64,000 nt of DNA from Sphingobacterium alkalisoli (GTDB lineage: Bacteria; Bacteroidota; Bacteroidia; Sphingobacteriales; Sphingobacteriaceae), in assembly GCF_005049105.1 (NCBI RefSeq), contig NZ_SUKA01000001.1, forward strand, positions 496,001 through 560,000, read 5' to 3'. Shown piece by piece: positions 34,166 to 42,632 of this stretch. Position numbers and translations under genes: made by a program. The notes below the pieces were generated by a model that was not told the origin of the DNA, did not search any database, and saw nothing but the letters and a program-made list of their open reading frames with translations. Each line of letters begins with the position of its first letter. Within the stretch, counting starts at the first letter, position 1.

Positions 34166-36046
34166 CTATAAAGCCAGCCTATATTTTGCGCCTAGTGCAA
34201 ACCATCTTTTGGGCATCGGCACCGCTGCTGATTCGATGTAATACTGGTTGAACAGGTTGGTGATGTCAGTATAGAACGTGAGGTTAGGTAAATCATATCC
34301 AATTCGTAGATCTGATATTAAATAGGCAGCTTTTAGTTCTCTTTTCAACAGTCTATTATTGAAACTTAAGTGTAGCTGATCTTGGATATATGAGGTTCTG
34401 AGTAGCAATTGATGCTTAAGGCTTTCGATACCGTATTTTGAATCCATTCCTTCAGATCTCACCGTACTAACCGGAGTCAAATAATTATAGCTTAAGGCGT
34501 ATTGAAATCGGGATCTGGCATGAATCGGTACCGCTTGACTGGCCCTAAAATTAAATCCCTGCATTTTATTATTTCCGAAGTTGAACGGTTGGTAAGGCTC
34601 AGCTGTAGATTCTCTTATTCGATCTATAAAGCTAGAAATATCTCTGTAAAAATATCCCGTTTGCAATTCAAAATTAGATTTTTTATAATGCACGGCAAAT
34701 TCATATTGCCAGGCATTTTCCGATTCCAGATTGGGATTTCCGATGTTTCCACCTGTTGCCGAGCGTTGGTCAAGATACAGATCGGTAAAGGATGGGATGC
34801 GTTGACTCGATCCAATATTGAAAGCCAATTTCCATCCCGGATGGAAGAGGTAACCGACATCTACTCCGGGGAATACCTGCCACCCGTATTGCGTGTTGTA
34901 ATTTAGATAACTTCCAAGATTCCAAATCATGTTTTTAATGCGTTCGGTCTTAAATTCCGCATAAACGCCATGGTTATACCGATGATGGTCACCAATATTT
35001 GAACTGACAATTTCTTCCGATCGGCTTTCCAGACCAAAGCCTACATCGCCAATAAGTGTATTCCAGGTGGAATTTACTTCCGCTGATAAAACATCGGTGT
35101 GATGTAAAGACCGTGATGTGTTTAGGTCATGTCGAAAATAGCGGTAATCATCCGCATTGTAGCGATAGCTCAGACGGGGGCGTAAACTAAACTTGTCGCT
35201 GATTTGATGACTTGATGAGAGACCAACCAATTTTGTTTCTACGATTTCATAGGATTCCCTATCACCCGGAGCTGCATAAAAGCCGTTCGCTCCAAATTCA
35301 TTGTAAAGATATCCCGCGGTAAGGTCTACTGCATTTCGCTCGTCAATCTGCATCCTGCCCTGATAGAATACCTTGGTGTTTTCTGTGCTGCTGTTATAAC
35401 GTTGTCCGTTATATTTATCTTTGCCAATAGAGACTATGTGCTGATGCGTGTTAAAGGCAAGATTCCCTCCTACTTGTAACCCACCTCCCCAATATAATCC
35501 TTCGCCATCATTTTCTTCTTTTCCTTCAAAAGACGAGCCAGCATAGGTATGAGCCGAAATAGTGGACTGTTCGGGTTTTGTCGTCACAATATTTACGGCG
35601 CCCGTAAGTGCATTGATGCCATATATTCTTGCTGCAGGCCCCTTTAAAATTTCAATGCGTTCGATATTTTCTAAGGATACAGGGATATTCATCGAATGAT
35701 GAGCTGTTTGCGGATCGGAAATTTTTATTCCATTGAGCAATACTAATACCTGTTCGAACGAACCGCCATCTATGCTGATGTCAGCCTGTGCGCCAAATGG
35801 ACCGCGCTGTCTTATATCTACGCCTCCAATAAAACTAAGAGCTTCATTTATAGATTTTACAGGAAGCCGTTCGATCTCCTGTTTCGTAATAATTTGGATG
35901 TTTCGGACATTTTTGTTGAACGGCGTTTGTAACCTGTTTTCAGATATGATGACTTCTTGTAAAATTGTAGAATCGCTGTTAGTTTTCTGCCCCATAGAAA
36001 TCAAAGGAGAGATAAGAGAGCAAAATAGTATTAACCTTGTTCGCAT
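34166..36046 (-). CDS. TonB-dependent outer-membrane receptor (BtuB-like)
   Basis: A 626-residue receptor with signal peptide (about 1-20, ending ISMGQ), a TonB-box-like start (ILQEVIISENR), a plug domain (about 40-150, with INEALSFIGGVDIRQRGPFG, GGSFEQVLVLLNGIKI, IEILKGPAARIYG) and a 22-strand-type barrel ending in an aromatic residue pattern (YRLAL). Size and motifs fit the vitamin/siderophore class rather than SusC. I see no cobalamin riboswitch in the 110-base upstream gap, so the substrate is open. It is divergent from a MocR/PdxR-type regulator, which makes a pyridoxal-related or other metabolite ligand thinkable. Confidence 0.9.
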   Translation of the reverse strand: MRTRLILFCSLISPLISMGQKTNSDSTILQEVIISENRLQTPFNKNVRNIQIITKQEIERLPVKSINEALSFIGGVDIRQRGPFGAQADISIDGGSFEQVLVLLNGIKISDPQTAHHSMNIPVSLENIERIEILKGPAARIYGINALTGAVNIVTTKPEQSTISAHTYAGSSFEGKEENDGEGLYWGGGLQVGGNLAFNTHQHIVSIGKDKYNGQRYNSSTENTKVFYQGRMQIDERNAVDLTAGYLYNEFGANGFYAAPGDRESYEIVETKLVGLSSSHQISDKFSLRPRLSYRYNADDYRYFRHDLNTSRSLHHTDVLSAEVNSTWNTLIGDVGFGLESRSEEIVSSNIGDHHRYNHGVYAEFKTERIKNMIWNLGSYLNYNTQYGWQVFPGVDVGYLFHPGWKLAFNIGSSQRIPSFTDLYLDQRSATGGNIGNPNLESENAWQYEFAVHYKKSNFELQTGYFYRDISSFIDRIRESTAEPYQPFNFGNNKMQGFNFRASQAVPIHARSRFQYALSYNYLTPVSTVRSEGMDSKYGIESLKHQLLLRTSYIQDQLHLSFNNRLLKRELKAAYLISDLRIGYDLPNLTFYTDITNLFNQYYIESAAVPMPKRWFALGAKYRLAL

Positions 36047-36156
36047 CGTAATGATTGTGTTTTAAGTTGTTTCTGTTGAACTTTTTCGTGTTATTAAATT
36101 AATATTTGCAAAAGTCGTATCTTTCCGGCTAATTCGAGTGTGCCAGTTTTTATAAT

Positions 36157-37644
36157 ATGAGTAGTCCGGTTGGTTTGCCTTTTTTAAGTTTTATTAAATT
36201 AGATAGGGATGCGTCGAGTCCTATTTATATACAAGTAGCACAGCAGATCATTAATGCCATTCAGCGAGGCCATTTGTTGATCGGTTCTAAGCTTCCTGGC
36301 ACACGTGGCTTGAGCGACATACTGCAGATTCATCGCAAAACGGTGACGGCGGTATATGCTGAATTGGAGGCGCAGGGCTGGGTAGAAGTTCGTCCTAATA
36401 AAGGAACTTTCGTAATAAATCCTTCAGGAGGTTCGTTGCCATCCGAGATTTTGATTACTCCAACTTCATTGGCTAAATATCCCGAGAAAGTTGGGTATCT
36501 GTTTAATCAATCTAATATTCTTGACAGTCCTTTTGAGTATTCGCAATGTAGGTATGGCTTCAATGATGGTATTCCGGATATACGGCTGACGCAGATGCAG
36601 AATCTCTCCAGTATTTACAGCGCAACGATGAAGCGTAAAAGCACTCGTAGAAAGTTAGGAGCGTATAATCAAGAGGGGAGCGAGTATTTCAAAGCGCAAT
36701 TAAGCGCATATCTGAATCTCTCGAGAGGACTGCATATTACCCAGGAAAATGTATTAATTACACGCAGCACTGAAATGAGTTTATATATTATTTCCCAATT
36801 ATTGATCAATAGTGGGGATTTAGTGCTCGTGGGAGAATTGAGTTTCTTTTCTGCTAATATGGTGTTTCAGAAGGCTGGTGCCCGTATACTGACTATCCCG
36901 ATAGACGATCAAGGTATTCAAGTAGATTATATTCGGAACAACTTCGATCCAACCTCCATTCGTTTAATCTATATTACACCGCATCATCATTATCCGACTA
37001 CGGTTACCTTAAGTGCCGAGCGTAGAATCGAATTATTACAATTAGCTAATGAGTATGGTTTCGTGATTATAGAAGATGATTACGATTACGATTTTCAATA
37101 CGAGCAATCTGCCGTGATGCCCCTTGCAAGTGCTGATACACAGGGGATGGTAATCTATATCGGAGCCTTCGGCAAATCCTTGGCTCCTGGATTTAGAACA
37201 GGTTTTGTGGTAGCTCCGCATGATTTAATGTGTGAGATGAGAAAGTATCTGGGCATTATAGATCGGCAAGGAGATATTATTATAGAGCAGGCTTTGGGGG
37301 AAATGATAGAAGAAGGAGATATACATCGTCATTTGAAAAAGTCGCTTAAGATCTATCGTGAAAGACGCGATTTATTCTGCGAACTATTAATTCACTTTCT
37401 TCCCGACGTTGTATCTTTTAAAAAGCCCACCGGAGGGCTAGCCCTTTGGACAGAATGGAGTGTTCCGTTTTCATTGTTGAAATTCGCAAACGGTTGTATC
37501 CATGATGATCTCTTTATTCCTAAAACACTATTGTATCAAAATGCTAAGGTCACTGCTATGCGCTTGGGATTCGGTCATTTAAATGATTCGGAAATGGAGC
37601 AATCAGTCGCTATTCTCAAGTCAAGGTATGACAAAATGATATGA
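36157..37644 (+). CDS. MocR/PdxR-type regulator (GntR helix-turn-helix fused to aminotransferase fold)
   Basis: A 495-residue fusion: an N-terminal GntR winged helix (about 15-85, with KLPGTRGLSDILQIHRKTV and WVEVRPNKGTFV) and a C-terminal type-I aminotransferase domain with the pyridoxal-phosphate lysine K340 in GAFGKSLAPGFRTGF and the EDDYDYDF segment (306-313). Such proteins usually sense PLP or an amino compound bound to it and regulate a neighbouring gene. The divergent TonB receptor is the obvious target. A phytase-associated receptor follows 145 bases downstream with its own promoter. Identity of the effector is unknown. Confidence 0.93.
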   Translation: MSSPVGLPFLSFIKLDRDASSPIYIQVAQQIINAIQRGHLLIGSKLPGTRGLSDILQIHRKTVTAVYAELEAQGWVEVRPNKGTFVINPSGGSLPSEILITPTSLAKYPEKVGYLFNQSNILDSPFEYSQCRYGFNDGIPDIRLTQMQNLSSIYSATMKRKSTRRKLGAYNQEGSEYFKAQLSAYLNLSRGLHITQENVLITRSTEMSLYIISQLLINSGDLVLVGELSFFSANMVFQKAGARILTIPIDDQGIQVDYIRNNFDPTSIRLIYITPHHHYPTTVTLSAERRIELLQLANEYGFVIIEDDYDYDFQYEQSAVMPLASADTQGMVIYIGAFGKSLAPGFRTGFVVAPHDLMCEMRKYLGIIDRQGDIIIEQALGEMIEEGDIHRHLKKSLKIYRERRDLFCELLIHFLPDVVSFKKPTGGLALWTEWSVPFSLLKFANGCIHDDLFIPKTLLYQNAKVTAMRLGFGHLNDSEMEQSVAILKSRYDKMI

Positions 37645-37738
37645 AATGCTCGTGATCCATTAATCCGAGTATGGTAGTAAGGAACGCGCTGATGTCCTTT
37701 TTTGATACCACTTAATATATTAGTAATATTAATTTAAC

Positions 37739-37767
37739 TTGCTGGTTAATTCTACTTCTTAGGTTTG
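37739..37767 (+). promoter_or_regulatory. promoter of the receptor-phytase unit
   Basis: TTG (37739-37741), an 18-base spacer and TAGGTTTG (37760-37767) fit the phylum consensus. The expected start site lies about 15-20 bases before the ATG at 37789; this placement argues against the in-frame TTG at 37765 as start. Confidence 0.7.
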
Positions 37768-37788
37768 TCGCAATTGAAAAAACAGACC

Positions 37789-40584
37789 ATGAAATTAATA
37801 TCTATTATTTTATTCACTTTGCTGGGAACCTTTGTCTACGGTCAGAATACGACCGTACTGACGGGTAAAGTTATTGATGAGGCAGATAAATTTTCGCTTC
37901 CAGGAGCAACCATCCGTATTGCGGAGGGAAACCGCTATACGGTATCAGGACAGAACGGGACGTTCGAATTTTTGGACTTGCCGGAAGGCACCTATACGAT
38001 CTCCGTTGTGTATTTGGGTTATCAACCTACACGATCAAAAATTTCGGTAAAGCGGGGTCAAAAAAACTATGCCGACCTGATGTTAACGTCAGCTTCAAGT
38101 ACGTTGTCTGAGGTAACTGTGATGGGTGATATGTTGAAGGGGCAAGCACGCGCACTTAACCAACAAAAGAACAATCAGAATATTTCAAATGTCATTTCTT
38201 CCGATCAAGTGGGGCGTTTTCCAGACGCTAATATAGGTGATGCGTTAAAGCGTGTTCCCGGTATCACAATGCAGAACGATCAAGGGGAGGCACGTAATAT
38301 AATCATCCGTGGATTGGCGCCCAATTTAAACTCTGTTACGTTAAATGGCGATCGTATTCCTTCGGCAGAAGGTGATAATCGGAATGTGCAAATGGACCTT
38401 ATTCCTGCGGATATGATCTCTACAATAGAGGTAAATAAGACTTTGACTCCGGATATGGATGCCGATGCAATAGGTGGCTCCGTTAATTTGATAACGCGAG
38501 CTTCGCCAAACGGCCAACGTATTTCAGCGACTTTGGCAGGAGGGTACGGTCCGATTCGCGAAAAAGGTAATTATACAGGAGGACTTGTTTATGGTAACCG
38601 TTTTGCGAACAATAAAATAGGAGTCGTATTGAGTGCTTCATATAACAATAACCGTTTTGGGTCAGATAACGTCGAAGGCGAGTGGAAGCAAGATGACAAT
38701 GGTGATGCCCAGATTTCGGAAATGCAAATCCGTAAATATGATGTTCAGCGTATCCGTAGGAGCACAGCACTTGCTTTTGATTATAAAATCAACGATAAGC
38801 ATATGTTATATGCCAATGGAATGTACAACTGGAGAGACGATCGAGAAAATAGATATGCTGTTGCTTATAAGGATATTGAAGCTACCGACAATGGTTATAC
38901 CGGCGTAATTAGCCGTGAGACAAAGGGAGGGATTGATAACAACACGAATAGAAAAGGGAGGTTAGAACGTCAGAAAGTACAAAATTATGGCGTAGGAGGA
39001 GAGCATATCCTAAGTTCAAAAATAGATTTGGATTGGTCTGCAAATTTGGCAACGGCAAGTGAGTTCAGACCAAATGAACGTTATATTGGCTATGAACAAG
39101 AAGATGTTTCCTTAACTGTAGATTTCTCAGATGAAAGAAAACCTTTAGTAACAGGGGGAGAAAATTTGCAGTCTTATAGTCTAGATGCGATTACTGAAAA
39201 TGAAGATTTCACGGAAGAAACAGAGTTCGGCGCGAAGGTTAATATACGTTTTCCGCTATCTGTAATTAGCGGTCAAAAAGGGAGATTGCGTACCGGATTA
39301 CGGTTGCGCCTTAAAGACAAGTCACGTGATAATATGTTTTATAGTTATGAACCTAATGCGGATTTTGGATCATTGGGTGATATGCCAAATGTATTTTATC
39401 CTGGCACAGGTTTCCAACCAGGTGATAAATATATTCCCGGAAATTTTATTACGAATGATTATTTAGGAGGTCTTGATCTCGCTAATACAGATTTATTTAC
39501 GCAAGAAGCCGATCCTACTGAATACCTGACACAGAATTATCAAGCAAACGAAAAAATATTTGCCGGTTATGTGCGTTGGGATCAAGATTTTAGTAGCAAA
39601 TTTTCTGCGATTTTAGGAGCGCGTGTAGAACACACAAAGATAGATTATGTCGGTAACTACGTGGTAGATGAGGACGAACTAGCAGGAGAAGTAAACAACA
39701 AAAACGATTATACCAATGTGCTTCCAAGTGTGTCTTTCAAATACAAAGCGAATGAATCAACGGTATTAAGAGCTGCATTTACAACGGCATTGGCACGCCC
39801 GAACTATTATGCGTTGGCGCCTTATGTAAGCGTTATCGGAGGTGAGGATCTTGAAGTTTTTGCAGGAAATCCTAATTTGAATGCAACATTTTCATATAAC
39901 TTTGATTTGATGGCAGAACATTACTTCCGTTCAGTGGGGATCCTCTCGGGTGGAGTTTTTTACAAAAACCTGCAAGACTTTATATATACTTATCGGAACA
40001 ATCAGTATACCACAGCTGATTTTAGTAGGGATTTTCCGAGCCAGCAGAATGTTATTCCTGTAGGCGATAATTATCTTTTCGTTCAGCAACGTAATGGAGA
40101 CAATGTCGATGTGTATGGTTTTGAATTGGCATTTCAACGACAACTTGATTTCTTGCCGGGACGCTTTTTGAAAGGATTGGGTGTATATTTAAATTATACC
40201 AATACGAATTCCAAAGCAAAAGGGATTACAAATGAAGATGGTGAGGAACGTGAAGGAATGAAATTACCGGGTGCAGCTCCTCATATGTTCAATGGCTCGT
40301 TATCCTGGGAAAACAATAAATTCTCATCTCGAATTTCTTTAAATTATACTTCCTCTTACCTTGATGAATTAGGAGGTGAGACTTTTGAAGATAGATATTA
40401 CGATAAGCAGTTGTTCGTGGATGCAAATGCAGCTTACAAGATCACACCGCGATTACGGATTTTTGCCGAAGCAAATAATTTGACGAATCAGCCACTTCGT
40501 TATTTTCAAGGTGTGTCTGCACGGACAATGCAGATGGAGTATTATCAGGCTAGGTTTAATTTAGGATTGAAGTTCGACCTATAG
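37789..40584 (+). CDS. TonB-dependent receptor, carboxypeptidase-like N-terminal domain (phytase-linked)
   Basis: 931 residues from the ATG at 37789. Signal peptide about 1-19 (ending FVYGQ), a carboxypeptidase-regulatory-like domain (about 22-105), a plug domain (NISNVISSDQVGRFPDANIG, ALKRVPGITMQNDQGEARNI, SVTLNGDRIPS) and a large barrel ending in a terminal aromatic-rich strand (ARFNLGLKFDL). The plug type is that of the TonB receptors usually found with phosphatases or phytases in Bacteroidota and Proteobacteria. A phytase gene follows 254 bases later on the same strand. Probable role: uptake of phytate or lower inositol phosphates, inferred from this linkage. Confidence 0.9.
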   Translation: MKLISIILFTLLGTFVYGQNTTVLTGKVIDEADKFSLPGATIRIAEGNRYTVSGQNGTFEFLDLPEGTYTISVVYLGYQPTRSKISVKRGQKNYADLMLTSASSTLSEVTVMGDMLKGQARALNQQKNNQNISNVISSDQVGRFPDANIGDALKRVPGITMQNDQGEARNIIIRGLAPNLNSVTLNGDRIPSAEGDNRNVQMDLIPADMISTIEVNKTLTPDMDADAIGGSVNLITRASPNGQRISATLAGGYGPIREKGNYTGGLVYGNRFANNKIGVVLSASYNNNRFGSDNVEGEWKQDDNGDAQISEMQIRKYDVQRIRRSTALAFDYKINDKHMLYANGMYNWRDDRENRYAVAYKDIEATDNGYTGVISRETKGGIDNNTNRKGRLERQKVQNYGVGGEHILSSKIDLDWSANLATASEFRPNERYIGYEQEDVSLTVDFSDERKPLVTGGENLQSYSLDAITENEDFTEETEFGAKVNIRFPLSVISGQKGRLRTGLRLRLKDKSRDNMFYSYEPNADFGSLGDMPNVFYPGTGFQPGDKYIPGNFITNDYLGGLDLANTDLFTQEADPTEYLTQNYQANEKIFAGYVRWDQDFSSKFSAILGARVEHTKIDYVGNYVVDEDELAGEVNNKNDYTNVLPSVSFKYKANESTVLRAAFTTALARPNYYALAPYVSVIGGEDLEVFAGNPNLNATFSYNFDLMAEHYFRSVGILSGGVFYKNLQDFIYTYRNNQYTTADFSRDFPSQQNVIPVGDNYLFVQQRNGDNVDVYGFELAFQRQLDFLPGRFLKGLGVYLNYTNTNSKAKGITNEDGEEREGMKLPGAAPHMFNGSLSWENNKFSSRISLNYTSSYLDELGGETFEDRYYDKQLFVDANAAYKITPRLRIFAEANNLTNQPLRYFQGVSARTMQMEYYQARFNLGLKFDL

Positions 40585-40600
40585 TTTCGTTAAATTAGCA

Positions 40601-40638
40601 ACAAGTTCCTACAGCAGAAATGGGTTGTAGGAACTTGT
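40601..40638 (+). promoter_or_regulatory. strong hairpin between the receptor and phytase genes
   Basis: ACAAGTTCCTACA (40601-40613) and TGTAGGAACTTGT (40626-40638) form a perfect 13-bp stem with a 12-base loop. No T-run follows, so it is not a standard terminator. It may be a weak terminator, an mRNA-end stabiliser for the receptor transcript, or a processing site. The rest of the 254-base gap has no gene that I can support. Confidence 0.7.
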
Positions 40639-40838
40639 CGGTTACAATATTTATATATTACAAAAACATTAATTTTTTGTTTACTTTTCGTGCAGAACTA
40701 TAGCTTTCAGACAGGATGGGTGCAGAGGATGTGATTTATAAGCACTGGCGCAACGGATTAAAGCCACAGGTACAGACAGTGAATTGTTAAATAGTATGAA
40801 ATTGAAAATAAATTGTCAATAGTAATCTTCCAGATTTT

Positions 40839-41918
40839 ATGAAAAGAAAAAACAACATTCTAATAGGATTTGCCTATTTGGCCTTTATGGCTTCATGTTC
40901 AAGTGGCTTTGCCCCCGTAGCGGCAGATGCGGTGGTACCCACGGTAATTACCGAACCAACAGCGTTTGATACCGACGACCCTGCGATATGGATACACCCA
41001 GAAGATCCTGCTAAAAGCCTGATCGTGGGAACGGATAAGGAAGTAGGTGGAGGACTCTACCTGTATGATTTAGAAGGTAAAATAGTTAAGAAAGTTACTG
41101 GCCTAGAGCGTCCTAATAATGTGGATGTGGCATATGGCCTGGAGGTTAATGGAAAAAAAATCGATGTTGCTATCACCACGGAACGCAAGGCACACAAGAT
41201 AAGAGTATATAGTTTGCCCGATCTGGTTCCTGTAGACAACGGTGGGATTGAGATTTTTCAGGGAGAAGAAGGAGAAGAAATGCGCGACGGTATGGGAGTC
41301 GCTATCTATACGAAAAAAGATTCTATCGGTTCAACAATTTATGCGATCGCGGGGCGTAAAACAGGGCCGAATGGTTCTTATTTGTGGCAATATAAATTGT
41401 CGGGCGGATCTGACGGTATCGTAAAAGGAGAAGTAGTTCGTAAATTTGGTGAATATAGTGGTAAGAAGGAAATCGAAGCTATAGCGGTTGATAATGAACT
41501 AGGGTATGTCTATTATTCTGATGAGACTGCTGGTATACGTAAGTATTACGCCGACCCAGAGCGAAAAGACAATACCGAATTGGCATTTTTTGGTCAAGAT
41601 GATGCAAAGCGCGATCATGAGGGGATTGCTATCTATAAGTCTACTGATTCGACGGGGTATATTCTTGTGTCCAATCAGCAAAACAATTCGTTTTTGGTTT
41701 ATCCTCGTGAGGGAAAAGAAGGAAATCCGAATGTTCATGAAATGCTTGCCGATATTCCCGTTTCAGCTGTCGAATGTGATGGCGCCGATGCCTTAAGCGT
41801 CAATTTAGGCGCTAAGTTTCCCAAAGGAATGTTGGTCGCAATGAGCAACAGTAAGATATTTCACTTTTATGATTGGAACTTAATTCAGAACCGTATTGAT
41901 AAAGCAACAGTGAAATAG
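40839..41918 (+). CDS. beta-propeller 3-phytase, lipoprotein
   Basis: A 359-residue phytase (PF02333 type), which removes phosphates from myo-inositol hexakisphosphate in a calcium-dependent six-bladed propeller. Visible landmarks are the N-terminal TDDPAIWIHP (near 45-54), the blade segments LIVGTDKEVGGGLYLYDL and RPNNVDVAYG, and REHEGIA-like KRDHEGIAIYKS. The N-terminus carries a signal peptide and lipobox (FMASC), so the enzyme would sit on the outer membrane beside its partner receptor. It is followed by a hairpin terminator. Identification as phytase is strong; the actual phosphate source is inference. Confidence 0.93.
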   Translation: MKRKNNILIGFAYLAFMASCSSGFAPVAADAVVPTVITEPTAFDTDDPAIWIHPEDPAKSLIVGTDKEVGGGLYLYDLEGKIVKKVTGLERPNNVDVAYGLEVNGKKIDVAITTERKAHKIRVYSLPDLVPVDNGGIEIFQGEEGEEMRDGMGVAIYTKKDSIGSTIYAIAGRKTGPNGSYLWQYKLSGGSDGIVKGEVVRKFGEYSGKKEIEAIAVDNELGYVYYSDETAGIRKYYADPERKDNTELAFFGQDDAKRDHEGIAIYKSTDSTGYILVSNQQNNSFLVYPREGKEGNPNVHEMLADIPVSAVECDGADALSVNLGAKFPKGMLVAMSNSKIFHFYDWNLIQNRIDKATVK

Positions 41919-41930
41919 TAAGACAAAAGT

Positions 41931-41960
41931 AGGATGAGGTATTGACGATAACCTCATCCT
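41931..41960 (+). terminator. terminator after the phytase gene
   Basis: AGGATGAGGT (41931-41940) pairs with ACCTCATCCT (41951-41960), 10-bp stem and 10-base loop, followed by TTGTTTTG. Confidence 0.8.
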
Positions 41961-42040
41961 TTGTTTTGAAACGAATGTCTCAGGATGTGTACGCGATTTT
42001 TGCAAGAGCGGATAGGATCAATTGCATATCCCTTCTATGA

Positions 42041-42427
42041 TTACTTTTTCCAAGCAATAACCGATATTTCTACATTTACGTTTTTAGGAAGTGTTTTCAC
42101 CGCCACACATTCGCGTGCTGGTTGTGCAGTATTAAAATATTGGGCGTATATCTCGTTAACCGTAGCGAAATCTCCCATGTCGCTTAAAAAGATAGAAGCT
42201 TTAACTACATCTTCAAATCCATAACCTGCATTTTTAAGGATAGCTTCTACATTCTTTAATACCTGATGGGTTTCATCCGCTACACCAGATGTGATCAACT
42301 CCATGGTTTCCGGAATCAGTGGGATCTGCCCGGATACATAAAGTGTGTTTTCGGCCTTGATAGCCTGATTGTAAGGGCCAATAGCCGCAGGGGCATTTTC
42401 GGTATTTAAAATCTCTTTTTGTGACAT
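42041..42427 (-). CDS. ridA: RidA family reactive-intermediate deaminase
   Basis: A 128-residue RidA (YjgF) protein, which hydrolyses reactive enamine/imine intermediates made by PLP enzymes such as serine and threonine dehydratases. The family segments GPYNQAIKAENTLYVSGQIPL and the catalytic arginine in QPARECVAVK (near residue 105) are present. Length is standard. The presence of sdaA in the window fits a role in clearing such intermediates, although SdaA is an iron-sulfur enzyme and not the usual source. A tiny membrane-type ORF ends 8 bases upstream on the same strand. Confidence 0.96.
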   Translation of the reverse strand: MSQKEILNTENAPAAIGPYNQAIKAENTLYVSGQIPLIPETMELITSGVADETHQVLKNVEAILKNAGYGFEDVVKASIFLSDMGDFATVNEIYAQYFNTAQPARECVAVKTLPKNVNVEISVIAWKK

Positions 42428-42435
42428 AATCTATT

Positions 42436-42510
42436 TTATTTTGAAAAGAATACTTTATAAACAATAGCCAGTACGAATGCCAAAACAATGATAATGTTCA
42501 TTATCCGCAT
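42436..42510 (-). CDS. possible 24-residue single-helix membrane peptide upstream of ridA
   Basis: From the ATG at 42510 the frame encodes MRIMNIIIVLAFVLAIVYKV and four more residues: a positive N-terminus, one hydrophobic helix and a short basic end. Eight bases separate its stop from the ridA ATG. The reading frame is open about 20 codons further upstream (ending KFDVRA before the Met, Lys/Arg/Ser-rich) with only a TTG (42534) as possible earlier start. The composition looks protein-like, but the small size makes chance possible. Confidence 0.4.
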   Translation of the reverse strand: MRIMNIIIVLAFVLAIVYKVFFSK

Positions 42511-42632
42511 AGCACGAACATCAAATTTCGACAATTTCGATACCCTGCCTGTCGATTTTGATTCATTGGGCTAAGTTACAACGGCAACGTGTAAAGCCCA
42601 AATAATTGCGATACATTTTATTATATTGCAGG

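Noticed and set aside
36047..36156. Cobalamin riboswitch before the BtuB-like receptor
   Set aside because: The short, AT-rich gap has no B12-box-like sequence and no room for a full riboswitch.
40734..40785. A 23-codon ORF (MGAEDVIYKHWRNG...) between the receptor and the phytase gene
   Set aside because: Short, no clear ribosome site beyond AGACAGG, and no second sign of coding; too little to call a gene.
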